This document shows, in pieces, positions 53,501 through 62,900 of a stretch of DNA of 64,000 nucleotides. Numbering within the stretch: position 1 is the first letter of the stretch; every line of letters begins with the position of its first letter. The translations under genes and the position numbers were made by a program. The notes under the pieces are model-generated. The model was not told where the DNA came from. It did no database searches and saw only the letters and a program-made list of their open reading frames with translations. Location of the stretch: contig JACDEI010000014.1 of assembly GCA_013816485.1 (NCBI GenBank), positions 1-64,000 on the forward strand. Direction: 5' to 3'. Source of the DNA: Planctomycetota bacterium. Its GTDB lineage: Bacteria; Planctomycetota; UBA11346.

Positions 53501-54203
53501 GCTTGAAGGCGCGCAGCTTGATAGTTTTTTCCCAAGCCATGAGTCCATAAGCGTAGACATCGTCGCGACCCTTGGCGCCGACATCCCGGGCAAGAGCAAT
53601 GGCACCATCCCAGCCGAAAACTGACGTTCGCTGGTAGGTGGTGCCATCAGTGCCTACCCACACAAACGGCGCACCCGCCTCGGCCACAAGGGCCGAGAGC
53701 AAGACCTGTGACGCGCCGCCGCCATGCGGTGAGCCGGACCCGGCAGGAAGAAACAGTGCGCTCATGGGCGGTGAGTGGTCCGCCAGCCACCCCCCAGTAT
53801 GTTCCTTGGTTGGCCAGGACGGATTACCGCCGCTGTAAGCGGTGAACTCGTACGTGGCCATGATGCCGTTGTGGCTCAGACCGCGAGCGCGATAGGTTCC
53901 CACCGTGGCGCGCTTGCGGATGAGGTCGCCATCGGCGTTGCGCTTGCCGTCATCAAAGCCATCCCAACTCAGCCGGTTCCGCCCGGCCGGCAACGGCATT
54001 TCCGCGACCAGATTACGCACGCGCTGGCCCGACGAATCCTCGATGACGACCGTCACGACATGGGGCTTGTCTAACTCGATCCAGATCGGGAAGTCCGTGG
54101 CGACCGTAGCGGCGGCAACCGTGGTAGAGAGCGTGGAGCAGATCAGGACTGAAGCGATCGCGAGGCTCAGCCACCAGTATTTATTCGGGTTCATCAGCTG
54201 CAT
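50520..54203 (-). CDS. Large secreted protein: FlgD-like Ig, beta-propeller with EF-hand-like loop, CBM9-like and PA14 domains
   Basis: 1227 residues. Signal peptide at the N-terminus (YWWLSLAIASVLICSTLSTT). A FlgD-type Ig domain follows (ELDKPHVVTVVIEDSSGQRV ... RNRLSWDGFDDGKRNADG). Then long propeller repeats (PRGLLFDNQGRLLVVSAGKI, PQGLALDDKGQLWVAEADHL) with an EF-hand-like loop DLNNDGQPQPTE. A CBM9/DOMON-like region (SPTVDGKLDDWSAGTRWQEV) leads to a C-terminal PA14 domain (RFSGYITIPHDGLYTFYVRS, AGKHPIRVEYVNDF). It probably binds or senses glycans at the surface. The codon use is less G+C-rich than in neighbours, and the flanking DUF1552 fragment suggests acquisition as a unit. Start could also be 54194. 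Confidence 0.8.
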   Translation of the reverse strand: MQLMNPNKYWWLSLAIASVLICSTLSTTVAAATVATDFPIWIELDKPHVVTVVIEDSSGQRVRNLVAEMPLPAGRNRLSWDGFDDGKRNADGDLIRKRATVGTYRARGLSHNGIMATYEFTAYSGGNPSWPTKEHTGGWLADHSPPMSALFLPAGSGSPHGGGASQVLLSALVAEAGAPFVWVGTDGTTYQRTSVFGWDGAIALARDVGAKGRDDVYAYGLMAWEKTIKLRAFKRDGSGMEIITYQPAVAMPREPGTIGLSLAVRDGLAVISAPSEEKLLFVDAIEKKVLGSTPMPSPRGLLFDNQGRLLVVSAGKIHRFTIIRTDPAAAPVLGDATVIPAQGLEDPRTLAMSATGEELYVADWGKSHQVKVLSPAGKLLRTIGHPGGEQLGLYDERRMTRPQGLALDDKGQLWVAEADHLPKRISVWKAATGQLVDARYGPPHYGGGGTIDPLDKTRFFHATFEGVMEFQLNWTTGTSRLHAVVCRQNAQGFAKMPGENWLPETPLHVGGRTYLIGGYQGGLRGNTYTATFLLDEITRIARPVSYVGSDRWWPNVAADKAIVALAPGKKNEQFLAWSDLNNDGQPQPTEFTYRVFDETFVDRNGATRKTFGYRDFNVNPDLSLQGSWGITVPAPLIRADGVPIYDLAKARFELTPTLELVGNGEDGHDSRPLKDGSSLVGLLSAWNKDKRIWSYPERRGGPPQFPGDVVDPTRLLGPVVTATTGEAGQWYAVNAEKGNMFLFTADGLFIQELGGDMRVKPLIRFPAGKRGLVMENISFEDEHFHPTVTQTKDGEIYLVAGKEHSSIFRLTGFETIRRREFGQVQMTSAAVASLPETRIIKARKQDRATTYVNILNESPTVDGKLDDWSAGTRWQEVGDAGFAAVTVSGDRLYAAFKTSDPRLLDNDAVNPLFMFKNGGCIDLMIGTDARADQKRTAPVTGDLRLLVTKAKGRPVAVLYRTVVPGTQEKERVLFESPIGKVWFDRVDDISGVLQLAQDNGNAEFSVPLSALNFSPKPGEKFLGDFGILKGNGTQTIQRLYWNNLNTNIVSDIPGEARLQPANWGLWTFRAYDSKLREPDPVAAKATIPGLRYDLFEPKRNFEGRVPDFSKMQVTSSGTTESFSFPTAANKQPGFRFSGYITIPHDGLYTFYVRSDAQSHLYIGDRQVVQGNGNETITYDGDMLLKAGKHPIRVEYVNDFARALLQVSWQGSQFEKKEIGKDSLWRAP

Positions 54204-54326
54204 GGACGTTTCTTTTGTGGTTGGCTGATCCGGCAGGCAGGCAAGGGACACATCACGAACGACGAGGAGTCACAGGGCATCGTTTTCCCATCAGAATATA
54301 TTGCACGTTACGCATTCTCGCCGCCC

Positions 54327-55793
54327 TCACGAGAGGTCTGGCGACAACTTGGTGCCATTGAGTCCAAACTGCTTGGGCACGGTGCAGCCAGCGCGCGCCA
54401 GGATGCCCATCAGCAGATCGCCCTGCGTGCCCTTGGCTTGGCTGAGGTAACGACCGGTACGGATCGTACCGTTACCACGGCCGGCGACGATCGTCGGGCA
54501 GTCATCATTGTTGTGATGGCGGCCTTCACCCATGCCCGAGCCGCACAGGAAGATGCTGTGGTCCAGCAAGCTGCCGCTACCATCCTTGATGTCCTTGGCG
54601 CGCTGAATGACGTAGGCCACCTGCTGCATATAGAGCAACTCAAGCTTCAGACACCCGATCAGCATGGGGTCATCAGCCCTGTTCGGATCATTGTGGGAGA
54701 ATTGGTGGACATCTTCCTTGATGCCGAGTTCGCCGCCGCAGTCGCCAAAATTGGAGATCGAGCCGACGCGCGTGACATCGCTCTGGAATCCCAGGATCAT
54801 AAGATCGGCCATGACCCGGAAACGTTCACTGAAGACGGCGCCGTCCATGGGCATGGTAACGATGATGGGATCGGAAAAGACGCCGACCTTCTTTTTTCCA
54901 CCCTGACTGCGTTCCGCCTCCGCTTGCGCTTGTTGGCGTTCGATGGCGACGATGCGTTTCTCAAGCGACTGAAGGCCATCAAGGTATTCATCAAGGGTAC
55001 GTTTATCGGCGGTGCTGACGTGCGAGCGCAGGCTCTTCGCGTGTTCCAGGACTTTGTCGACCATGACCTTGTCGAGGGACGACTCGGCATTGCCATCGGC
55101 CGCAGCGGCAGCACTGGCAAATTTTCCGGTTTCTACTTTTGGTCCAGTTGGTCCGGCTCCGCGTTTCTGTGGCGCTGAACGACGCGACGAGAACAGACGT
55201 TCAAGTGCTGCACGTGGATTGGACTCTGCTTGGATTGCTTGGGTGGCACTGCGGTAGGAGATGGCCGTGTGGTAGGCTTTGGAATAACCATGTTCTTCGA
55301 TTCCACTGATGCCGTGACCCGCGAGTCCGAGCTCAAGGGATGGCAGGACGGTGTACTGTCCCAGTTGTTCCGCAGCCACCTGATCTGCGGATATCCCGAT
55401 ATCGACTCCCCCATTGGCCTTTTTGACGTGTGCGCACGTCAACCAGCAGGCGGAATCCGCCTTGTGACCGGCCGCGCCATTTTTGTCTTCGCCAAGGTTT
55501 TGGCAGGGATTCTTGATCTGCCCGATCAAGAGCGTCTCGCTCAGAACCGCGCGCAGGGGTTCGAGCGTCGGCGGCAACGCCATCGCTGGATGGTATGATT
55601 TCTCATCCTTCGGCCAGAAACGGCTGGCAACTGCCCCGTTCTTCCAGTGGACGAACAAGAGACGCGTCGGTTGCTGTGCACTTCCACTCGGAGGATTGGC
55701 CGCCCAGGACATGGTCTCCAAGAGCGGCAGAGCCAAGCTGACGCCGAGCCCCTTCAGGCAGGTGCGACGAGAGAGCATGGGGAATCGTGGCAT
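54327..55793 (-). CDS. DUF1552 protein with twin-arginine-like leader
   Basis: 488 residues. The leader MPRFPMLSRRTCLKGLGVSL has the SRRTCLKG twin-arginine-like motif common in this family, so the protein is probably exported folded. Family segments include LLFVHWKNGAVASRFWP, HKADSACWLT, SADQVAAEQLG, a coiled-coil-like middle (KRTLDEYLDGLQSLEKRIVA), HQFSHNDPNRADDPML, SIFLCGSGMGEGRHHNNDDC and PTIVAGRGNG. The biochemical function is unknown, but it is almost always paired with the DUF1592-type cytochrome protein, as here (16-base gap, same operon). GGAG lies six bases before the ATG. Confidence 0.9.
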   Translation of the reverse strand: MPRFPMLSRRTCLKGLGVSLALPLLETMSWAANPPSGSAQQPTRLLFVHWKNGAVASRFWPKDEKSYHPAMALPPTLEPLRAVLSETLLIGQIKNPCQNLGEDKNGAAGHKADSACWLTCAHVKKANGGVDIGISADQVAAEQLGQYTVLPSLELGLAGHGISGIEEHGYSKAYHTAISYRSATQAIQAESNPRAALERLFSSRRSAPQKRGAGPTGPKVETGKFASAAAAADGNAESSLDKVMVDKVLEHAKSLRSHVSTADKRTLDEYLDGLQSLEKRIVAIERQQAQAEAERSQGGKKKVGVFSDPIIVTMPMDGAVFSERFRVMADLMILGFQSDVTRVGSISNFGDCGGELGIKEDVHQFSHNDPNRADDPMLIGCLKLELLYMQQVAYVIQRAKDIKDGSGSLLDHSIFLCGSGMGEGRHHNNDDCPTIVAGRGNGTIRTGRYLSQAKGTQGDLLMGILARAGCTVPKQFGLNGTKLSPDLS

Positions 55794-55809
55794 GGTGAAC
55801 TCCGGGTGA

Positions 55810-58167
55810 TTACTTGATGGTGTGACGATGCAAAAACGGGTAGCTGGTGACGATGCGCTGGACCAGCTCATCAAGATGATAGCCGTTCGCGATCACCGCA
55901 TCTGACAGGTCATCGATGACCACCTCGTCATAGCCAGACATCTGGCGGCCCATCGCGAACGTCATCATCCGCTTGGTGATGGTTCGAACAAAGGCGTCCT
56001 TGCGGCTCATGAGGATGTGCTGCATTTCGCTGGGCGATGAGAAACGCTGTTTCCCTGGTAATTCTCCCATGGCATCGACCGACAGACCGAAGTCATCACG
56101 GTCGCGCCAGCGACCGATGGCGTCGAAGTTTTCCAGTCCGAACCCGAGCGGATCCATGACCCGATGGCAACTCGCACACGCCGGATTCTCGCGGTGTAAT
56201 TCGGTCCGTTGACGTAGCGTCAGCGCCGCGTTCTTCGCGGTATTTTGGTCGCTCAACTCCGGGACGTCAGCCGGTGGCGGCGCTGGGGTTTCGTCGAGGA
56301 GTTGCGCAAGGATGAACTTACCACGTTTCACCGGACTGGTGCGTGACGGCATGGAGGTCACGGCCAGGACGCCGGGCATGGTGATGACTCCACCGCGATT
56401 TTTGTCACTGAGCGTGACTTTCTGCATCTTCGGACCCTTGACCTCCGTCATGCCGTAGATCTTCGCCGTCAGCGCGTTGACATAGGCATAATCACTGTCG
56501 ATCACATCCGTGATGAGGTTCTCTTGGTCCAACAGGCCGAGAAAGAATGCGATCCCTTCGTCATACATCGCTTGGCGCAGTTCTTTGGTCATCATGGGGT
56601 AACGCTTCTCGTCGATCTGCAGATCCGCGAGTTTGTCCAAGCCCAGCCACGGCATGGCGAAGGCGGTGGCTAGGTGCCGTATCCGCGGATCGCTGAGCAT
56701 GCGTTTAGTCTGTGCGGACAACACCTCGGGCTGATGCAGCGTGCGCTCCTGGGCGCAGCGAAATAGTTCCTGATCGGGCATGGTTCCCCACAGGAAATAG
56801 GACAAGCGAGTGGCGAGTTCGTAGTCACCGATCGGGGTAACCGCTTTGTCCTTCTCGCCAGGCAACTCCTCTGAGGTCCGATAGAGGAATTGCGGAGAGA
56901 TCAGGATCGCTTTGAGCGCCAACTTGATGGAATCGCTGAACGTCAGGTCCTGAGCATCACCAAGGGCGAAAATGCTCAGCACAAAGGCGAGTTCATCCGC
57001 GCGCAGTGGCCGGCGATACGCGCGCGTGGCAAAGGGCTCCAGAATGCTGCGCGCGGCGTCTGACGGACCGATGCCCTTTCCCGGAACAGCGGTGAACAAC
57101 CGGCGTTGGACCTCGCTCGGTGCTTTAGCGGGCGGGCCAAGGATCTCGATGGAATCAACCACCACGCTGCGGTTTTTCGGAGTGGCTGGTTTTCCGGCCG
57201 TCGTTTTGGTAGCGGCAGCGACGGTCTCCACCGCCTTGGGATTGACGTAAAGGACCGACAGTGCCTTGCGACCCGGGTCCAGTTTGGTTTTGAACGTATA
57301 CGTGGCGCTTTTGGCGAGCACCGCTTTGACCGTCACCTCGCCGACCACCATGCCGTCGAGACGAATGGCGAGACGGATCGGCTCGCCGCCAGCGGTCTCA
57401 GCGCCGGCTTTGAGGCGAAACGTGTAGGTGCCCTCAGCGGGGAAGTTGGCCTGGGTGATGATATCGGCGGAGGTTGAGAACAGACGCGACGTCCCATCGG
57501 GCTTGCCCTTGTCCTCGACGCCGGCGATCAGCGCGGGTAACTGTCCAGGAATCAGCTGGAGATTCATCTGGTCCGAGACGATGAAGCGATCCAGCACCGC
57601 ATCGGCTGCCAGCAGGTATTTCTCCGCCAGCAGTGGCGAGAGCGAATTATCGAACCCCGCGCCAATGCTGTCGGGCGCCAGGTCGGCTCCGGCGTTGACC
57701 GCGGCCAACCCCGACACGCCGAAGAGATCGTTGATGGTGTTGGTGTATTCACTGCGAGCCAAACGACGCATGACCGTGATCCCGGGATCCGGCGTCTGGA
57801 GACGACGTAATCCTTTCAGCCACACCATCAGTGCCTGGCGCTCGCTGTCGCTGGGCTGCTCCTTAGATTTTTCAGGAGGCATTTCTCCTGAGGCGATTTC
57901 GGATCCGACCTTTTGCCACAAGGCGGAGTGGTTGAGCACCTGATCGATCGTCGCGGCGCTGCTGAGCAACGGCGACAGATTGATGTCGCCCTTGTGCTTC
58001 TCGGCGTTGTGGCACTCGCCGCAGTACTTGGACAACATCGGCCGGATGGTGCTGACGTAGGTGGCGTTGACGGCGTTGATTGCGTTGCTGCCATCGCGTG
58101 ACGACGGACTGGAACGCTCGGAGCACCAAAGGGCCGACGACATGAGGAATGAGAGCAGCAAGGACAT
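55810..58167 (-). CDS. DUF1587/1592/1588/1585 family protein with c-type haem motifs
   Basis: 785 residues with a leader (MSLLLSFLMSSALWCSER). A cytochrome-like N-terminal domain has the CxxCH haem site KYCGECHNAE. The planctomycete-type modules follow: VMRRLARSEYTNTINDLFGV (DUF1587), a carbohydrate-binding-like sandwich (TYTFRLKAGAETAGGEPIRL), FATRAYRRPLRADEL (DUF1595), YELATRLSYFLWGTMPDQEL (DUF1592), GVLAVTSMPSRTSPVKRGKF and a second CxxCH in NPACASCHRVMDPLG (DUF1588), then FVRTITKRMMTFAMGRQM (DUF1585). It is probably a periplasmic electron-transfer or oxidative enzyme working with the DUF1552 partner. The frame stays open to 58440, but that part is not family-like. Confidence 0.9.
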   Translation of the reverse strand: MSLLLSFLMSSALWCSERSSPSSRDGSNAINAVNATYVSTIRPMLSKYCGECHNAEKHKGDINLSPLLSSAATIDQVLNHSALWQKVGSEIASGEMPPEKSKEQPSDSERQALMVWLKGLRRLQTPDPGITVMRRLARSEYTNTINDLFGVSGLAAVNAGADLAPDSIGAGFDNSLSPLLAEKYLLAADAVLDRFIVSDQMNLQLIPGQLPALIAGVEDKGKPDGTSRLFSTSADIITQANFPAEGTYTFRLKAGAETAGGEPIRLAIRLDGMVVGEVTVKAVLAKSATYTFKTKLDPGRKALSVLYVNPKAVETVAAATKTTAGKPATPKNRSVVVDSIEILGPPAKAPSEVQRRLFTAVPGKGIGPSDAARSILEPFATRAYRRPLRADELAFVLSIFALGDAQDLTFSDSIKLALKAILISPQFLYRTSEELPGEKDKAVTPIGDYELATRLSYFLWGTMPDQELFRCAQERTLHQPEVLSAQTKRMLSDPRIRHLATAFAMPWLGLDKLADLQIDEKRYPMMTKELRQAMYDEGIAFFLGLLDQENLITDVIDSDYAYVNALTAKIYGMTEVKGPKMQKVTLSDKNRGGVITMPGVLAVTSMPSRTSPVKRGKFILAQLLDETPAPPPADVPELSDQNTAKNAALTLRQRTELHRENPACASCHRVMDPLGFGLENFDAIGRWRDRDDFGLSVDAMGELPGKQRFSSPSEMQHILMSRKDAFVRTITKRMMTFAMGRQMSGYDEVVIDDLSDAVIANGYHLDELVQRIVTSYPFLHRHTIK

Positions 58168-58878
58168 GCCGCCGTGGACCAGTGCACGGCAAACGACGTC
58201 ATCGCTACCAGTGGGCGACGGATACCGGTCCGCTGGCAGCGCTGACGGCCTCTGGAGAGAGGTCGCCGACGGGGCTACAGCGACAGTGGATGCCGCCCAT
58301 GCACGGCCGTCGATTAGGCATGTGACACACATGAACATGGCCGACCTCAGGTTCTCCGACGGGTGCGGGCCGCTGCAGGGTTGCAATACGTGATCACTCC
58401 CGGCATAGCCGGCTGCGGAACTCGGTTGCTCATAATACACTCACGTCCCCTGGGATAGACTTCGTTCAGGGATTGATGCTGGCTTGTCGCCGATGATTTC
58501 GCCCCTTTCTGTGATCACAATCATGTAACGGGATCTCAGAACCGTCATGGTCGACAGGTGCCCGACGGTGACGGTGCGCAAACGATTGCACCGCGGCAGG
58601 AACGCTTACCACGGAATTACCCAGAGATTGGCCAGTGGTGATCCGGCTGCCGAGTTGCTGACCATGGGAAGCGGATTGCAACTGCGTCGTCGGTGACGGC
58701 GCAAGCGACTGGCCGATCAGTTCCCCCCCTCGAACAACGAGGAAGTGAATAATAGCGGACGCACGCACATTTCCTCTGATGGCCTCTGGCCAGAGAGTAA
58801 ACGCTGCCCGCTCTGCGGCCCTCCGCGAACCTTTGCGGCTCTGCGGCTACCGTGCGCGCGCGGTGATCCGCGCAGAAT
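58168..58878. other. Gene-free stretch upstream of the DUF1592/DUF1552 operon
   Basis: 711 bases with no gene I can support. The part next to the DUF1592-type gene presumably holds its promoter. The part from 58450 to 58780 has mixed G+C content with many CpG-poor A/T-containing words and small frames without family features. The last 70 bases are a tandem-word array (next entry). Confidence 0.4.
58810..58850. repeat. CTCTGCGG-type tandem-word array
   Basis: Degenerate tandem 8-9-mers (CTCTGCGG, CCTCCGCG, CTTTGCGG, CTCTGCGG) directly downstream of the toroid-protein stop. Same design as the other intergenic word arrays, but without a second complementary arm. Confidence 0.6.
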
Positions 58879-59940
58879 TCACCGCTGATAAGCGGGCAGA
58901 ACGTGACGGTTCACACTCAGCGCCAGCACCGCCATCGAGGTGGTGTAGACCTTGCCGTGGTCGTTCTCGTTGCCGCCGGGCGGCGCATTCCAGCTACCGT
59001 CCTGGTTCTGATGCTCGACCAAGATCTTCTCCAACCGTTGGCCGTAGGCTTCCCACTGCTCGGGCGCGGCGCGCGCCATGCCGACCGCGTCGTAGTAGGC
59101 GCGGTAGAAGAACCAGTTGCCCTGCCAACTGATCGGATCGCCCTGGATGCGACCGACCACGCGGGCGATCTCCGGGGCCTCGTGTTGGCCACCGACCATC
59201 AGACTGAGCAGGGCGAGGCCACGCAGCGCCGCATGATCCTGGCCACGACTTTCGTAGCCGACCTTGCCGTCCTCGGTGGTCAGGCGTTTGGCGTAGTCGA
59301 CGGCATTCTTGATCACTTCTTCCGGTACGGTGATGCCGACCTGCTGGGTCGCGTGCAGGCTCATGAGCTGCCAACCCGACAGGCTCAGATCGCTGCTGCC
59401 TTCGTTCGGCTGGTAACGCCAGCCGCCGCGATGCTGATCGGATTTCTTCACGCGCGCGGCATTGATGGTGACGGCGATGGCGCGTTCCAGGCCGGAACGC
59501 AGACGCTCCTCGATGTCCTCGTCATGCGTCATGCCGAGCGCTTCGGCCAACATCAGCGCGGTGATGCCATGGCCGTACATGCGGCTGCCGTCCGACTGGC
59601 CGAAGTAGCCATTGGCGTCCTGCTGCGACAGCACGAAGCGCAGGCTGCGCTGCATCCACGCGCCCTGTTCGGGATCGTCCGGTGTGGTGCCGGCGGCAAG
59701 GTGCGCCATCACCGCCATGCTGGTCAGCGCGGTCGGCGTGCGATCGCCCACGCTGCCCGAAGGTTTCTGTTCACTACGAATGAATTCCAGACCGCGACGA
59801 ATGGCGCGGTCCTTGGGTTGTTCGGTGGTGAGGATCTTGATGACCTCGGCGTCGGTGAGTTCGACCGCCGATGCGGAGGTGACGACAACGATCAATGAAC
59901 CAATCAGCAGAGCCCGGAGGCCAAGGAGATGAGGCATCAT
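58879..59940 (-). CDS. Secreted prenyltransferase/squalene-oxidase-repeat (toroid) protein
   Basis: 353 residues with leader MMPHLLGLRALLIGSLIV then an Ala/Ser cleavage region. The rest is alpha/alpha-toroid repeats: AIRRGLEFIRSEQKPSGSVG, SLRFVLSQQDANGYFGQSDG, GGWRYQPNEGSSDLSLSGWQ, LLSLMVGGQ and VYTTSMAVLALSVNRHVLPA. The catalytic DxDD of true squalene-hopene cyclases is not seen, and export argues against terpene cyclisation. In PVC bacteria such proteins sit beside coiled-coil and VWA/MoxR genes. The start overlaps the stop of the giant coiled-coil gene by ATGA, so they are co-translated and probably work together. Confidence 0.82.
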   Translation of the reverse strand: MMPHLLGLRALLIGSLIVVVTSASAVELTDAEVIKILTTEQPKDRAIRRGLEFIRSEQKPSGSVGDRTPTALTSMAVMAHLAAGTTPDDPEQGAWMQRSLRFVLSQQDANGYFGQSDGSRMYGHGITALMLAEALGMTHDEDIEERLRSGLERAIAVTINAARVKKSDQHRGGWRYQPNEGSSDLSLSGWQLMSLHATQQVGITVPEEVIKNAVDYAKRLTTEDGKVGYESRGQDHAALRGLALLSLMVGGQHEAPEIARVVGRIQGDPISWQGNWFFYRAYYDAVGMARAAPEQWEAYGQRLEKILVEHQNQDGSWNAPPGGNENDHGKVYTTSMAVLALSVNRHVLPAYQR

Positions 59941-62900
59941 TTTCCTTCTCCCAGGCGGCGCAGATACGCCCTGATCGCTTCCTGATGTTCCTCGCTGAAG
60001 CGTTCGATGCTGACGGTGCCGACGTCGGTGCGCTGTTTTTCCTGCGCTCGTGCCCAATCGGCCTGATCGATACCAGGTGGTGCGCGACGCATACCCGCCG
60101 CACTGCCGGCCTCGCCGGTGCCCTTCGCCTTGCCCTGGTTCTCACCCTGGCCGGACTGGCCTTCACCTTTGCCCTGGCCCTTGCCCATGCTGCTGGCGAG
60201 ACGTGCCTGCTGTGCTGCTGCAGCCATGGCCTTCGATGCGGCGTTCAAAGCGTTGCGTTGATCACCACCAGCCTGCATTGCGGCAAGCGCGTTGGCAGCA
60301 GCCTGCGATGCGGCAGAGGGCGATTCGCCCTGGCCTTCGCCTTCGCCTTTGCCTTGCCCTTCGCCTTTGCCCTCGCCTTTGCCTTCGCCCTTGGCTTGGG
60401 CTTCACCTTCGCCGGGAGCCTTGCCCTCGCCCGGCTGCTGGCCTTCACCATTCGCGGCAGCCGCTTCGGCTGCCGCTTCGCTGGCACTGGCGGCGAGTTC
60501 CTGTGCGGCTTCGCTGGCGGCTTTGGTCGTCGCGGCACCAAGTGCAGCGAGAGCCTCAGCCGCACGTTGAAGATTTTCACCCGCCTGCTCAGCAGTCTTG
60601 GCTTGGGCCGCGGGACTGGCCGACGGTGACGCATTCTCAGATGCATTTTCCAGTGCGGCGAGCGAGTTGCTTTGCGCCTGTGCCAGGTTGCCCACCGCCT
60701 CCGCCAGATGTTCCGGCGCGGTTCCGCTCGCAACGGCAGCTTCCAGCGCAGCAGCCTGCGCATCGAGTGCGCGCTCCTGCGCGGCGACGGCTTCCTGCTG
60801 CGCGTTGGCGGCATTGGCTTCCGCTTGCGCAGCCTGCTGTTGCGCATTTTGCTGGGCCTGCGCGTCGCCATCTGCCTGACGGGCTTCCGCGGCGGCGGCT
60901 TCGGCTTGGGCCTGCGACTTGTCGGCTTGAGCCTGCGCTTTGTCTGCACTGGCTTGGGCCTTGTCGGCCCGTTCCTGCGCCTGCTCGGCTTTGCGCTCGG
61001 CGGCGCTCTGCTTCTCGGAGCCCTCGGCCTGCGCCGAATCACTCTGCTCCATGGCCGCGGCCTGTTGCAGCGCGGAGGCGAGTTCCTCGCGATTCTCCGC
61101 CTGCTGCTCCAGCACCTGCGCCAAGCGTTCGGCAGCGGCACGCTGATCGGCGGCAGCCTCGGCGACCTGACGGCCAACTTCAGCGGCGGCCTGGGCGGTG
61201 GGATCACCGCTTTGGGTCGCTTCCTGGAATTTTTCCGCCAGCGGCTGGGCGATCTGTTGTTCGAGCTGATCGGCTGCGGCATGAGCGCGCGCTACCAGTT
61301 CAGCCGTAGACGCCGCAGCTTCAGGAGTGTTCGCCGGTTCGTTGTTCTGCGGCTGCTGACCAGCCTGCGGTTGCTGACCAGCCTGCGGTTGCTGACCGGC
61401 CTGCGGCGGTTGCTGCTGGGCGTTTTGGGGCTGCTGAACGGCTTGTGGTGATTGAGCGTTCTGCGCTTGCTCGTTCTGCGCCTGCGCATCCTGCGGCTGC
61501 TGCGGCTGTTGGCCGGCCTGCGGTTGCTGCGGTTGCTGACCAGGTTGTTGCTGGGCCTGCTGCGGATTCTTCGCCTGCGCATCCTGCGGCTGTTGCGGGT
61601 TCTTCTGGGCATCCTGCGCAGCTGCATCCTGCGCAGCTGCATCTTGCGCAGCGGCATCTTGCGCAACGGCATCCTGCGGAGCGTTCGCCGGTTGCTGCGG
61701 ATCCTGCGCCTGCGCATCAGCAGGAGACGCCGCCTCCGGTCCCTTCGCCAGTGCATCGTTGGCGAGTTCGGAGATCTCCTTCGCTGCCTGCGGGGCATCT
61801 TCGGCGGCCTTGGCCAAGGCCTTGGCCAGTTCTCCGGTGGTCTTCTCCGCGGCCTTCTTCGCCTGTTCGGCGATCGCCGGGAGTTGTATCGCGAGCTTCT
61901 TCTCTGCCTCGGCAAAGGCGCGACGTGCCGCGAGTTCCTCGGCCGCCAAAGCATTCTGCTCACGCAGCAGGTCCTGGAGTTCCTTCGCCAGATCGGCCTG
62001 CTGTTGAGCGGCCTCGGCGCGCTCGGCATCCTTGGCCAACTCTTCAAGCTTGGCCACGGCGGCGTCGCGTTCCTCTTTCTTGTCGGCAGCCTTGGCCAAT
62101 TGTTCCGCCAGGGCATCAAGCTCCTTCGATTCGGCAGTGTCAGTTTCGCGCTTCTCGGCCTTGGCGATTTCCTGCTTCTTGGCGTCTTCACCACGCTGAT
62201 TGATCAGCGCGAAGGCGCGCTCGGCAAAGGCCTGCACCATGGGCGCAGTCGGCGTCATCGGGGTGTCGACCACCACGCCGATATCGGCAGCCAGGGCGAT
62301 ATAGGCCTTAGCGATGGGATCACGATTTTGGGAGAAACGACGTTCGCCTTCGACCGCTTCGGCGAGGCGTGCCTCGTCGAGATCGAGCACGGTGTTCTCC
62401 AACACGCGGATATCCTGCGGCGACTGACCCAGACCTTTGGCGCTGTCAGCAAGCTGTTCAGCGGTCAGACGGTCGAGTCCTTCATGCCAACCATCGTTCT
62501 GCTGGGCGAATTCATTGAGGCGGTCCGCCAGTTCGTTGGGGCGGATGTCATCCGACCACTTGGCCATCAACTTGTCGACCTGCTCGGCCTTCTCGGCATG
62601 CCGGCCCTGACGCACGCGACGCATCAACAGGTTGGTGGCGTTCACCGCCAGTTCCCAACGGCCACGCGCCATCTCCGGGTCGTCCTTGCGCAGCGGTTCG
62701 AGAGCGCGCAGTTCAGCCACCAATGGCGCGGCGCGTTCACCCAGGTTGTGCACCTCGAAAGTACGTTCCCAATGTTCGGTCTCGCGGATGATCTCCGCCA
62801 GACGATCGGCCTGCTGATTGAGGCGATCCGACGCGGGATGCAGGTCATTGGGCAGATCACGCAGATTGGCGAGCACCTCATCAACGCGCACACCCAACCC

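Noticed and set aside
58466-58768. 100-codon minus-strand frame upstream of the DUF1592-type gene
   Set aside because: No ribosome binding site, no recognisable domain, and composition typical of random translation. Left as gene-free.
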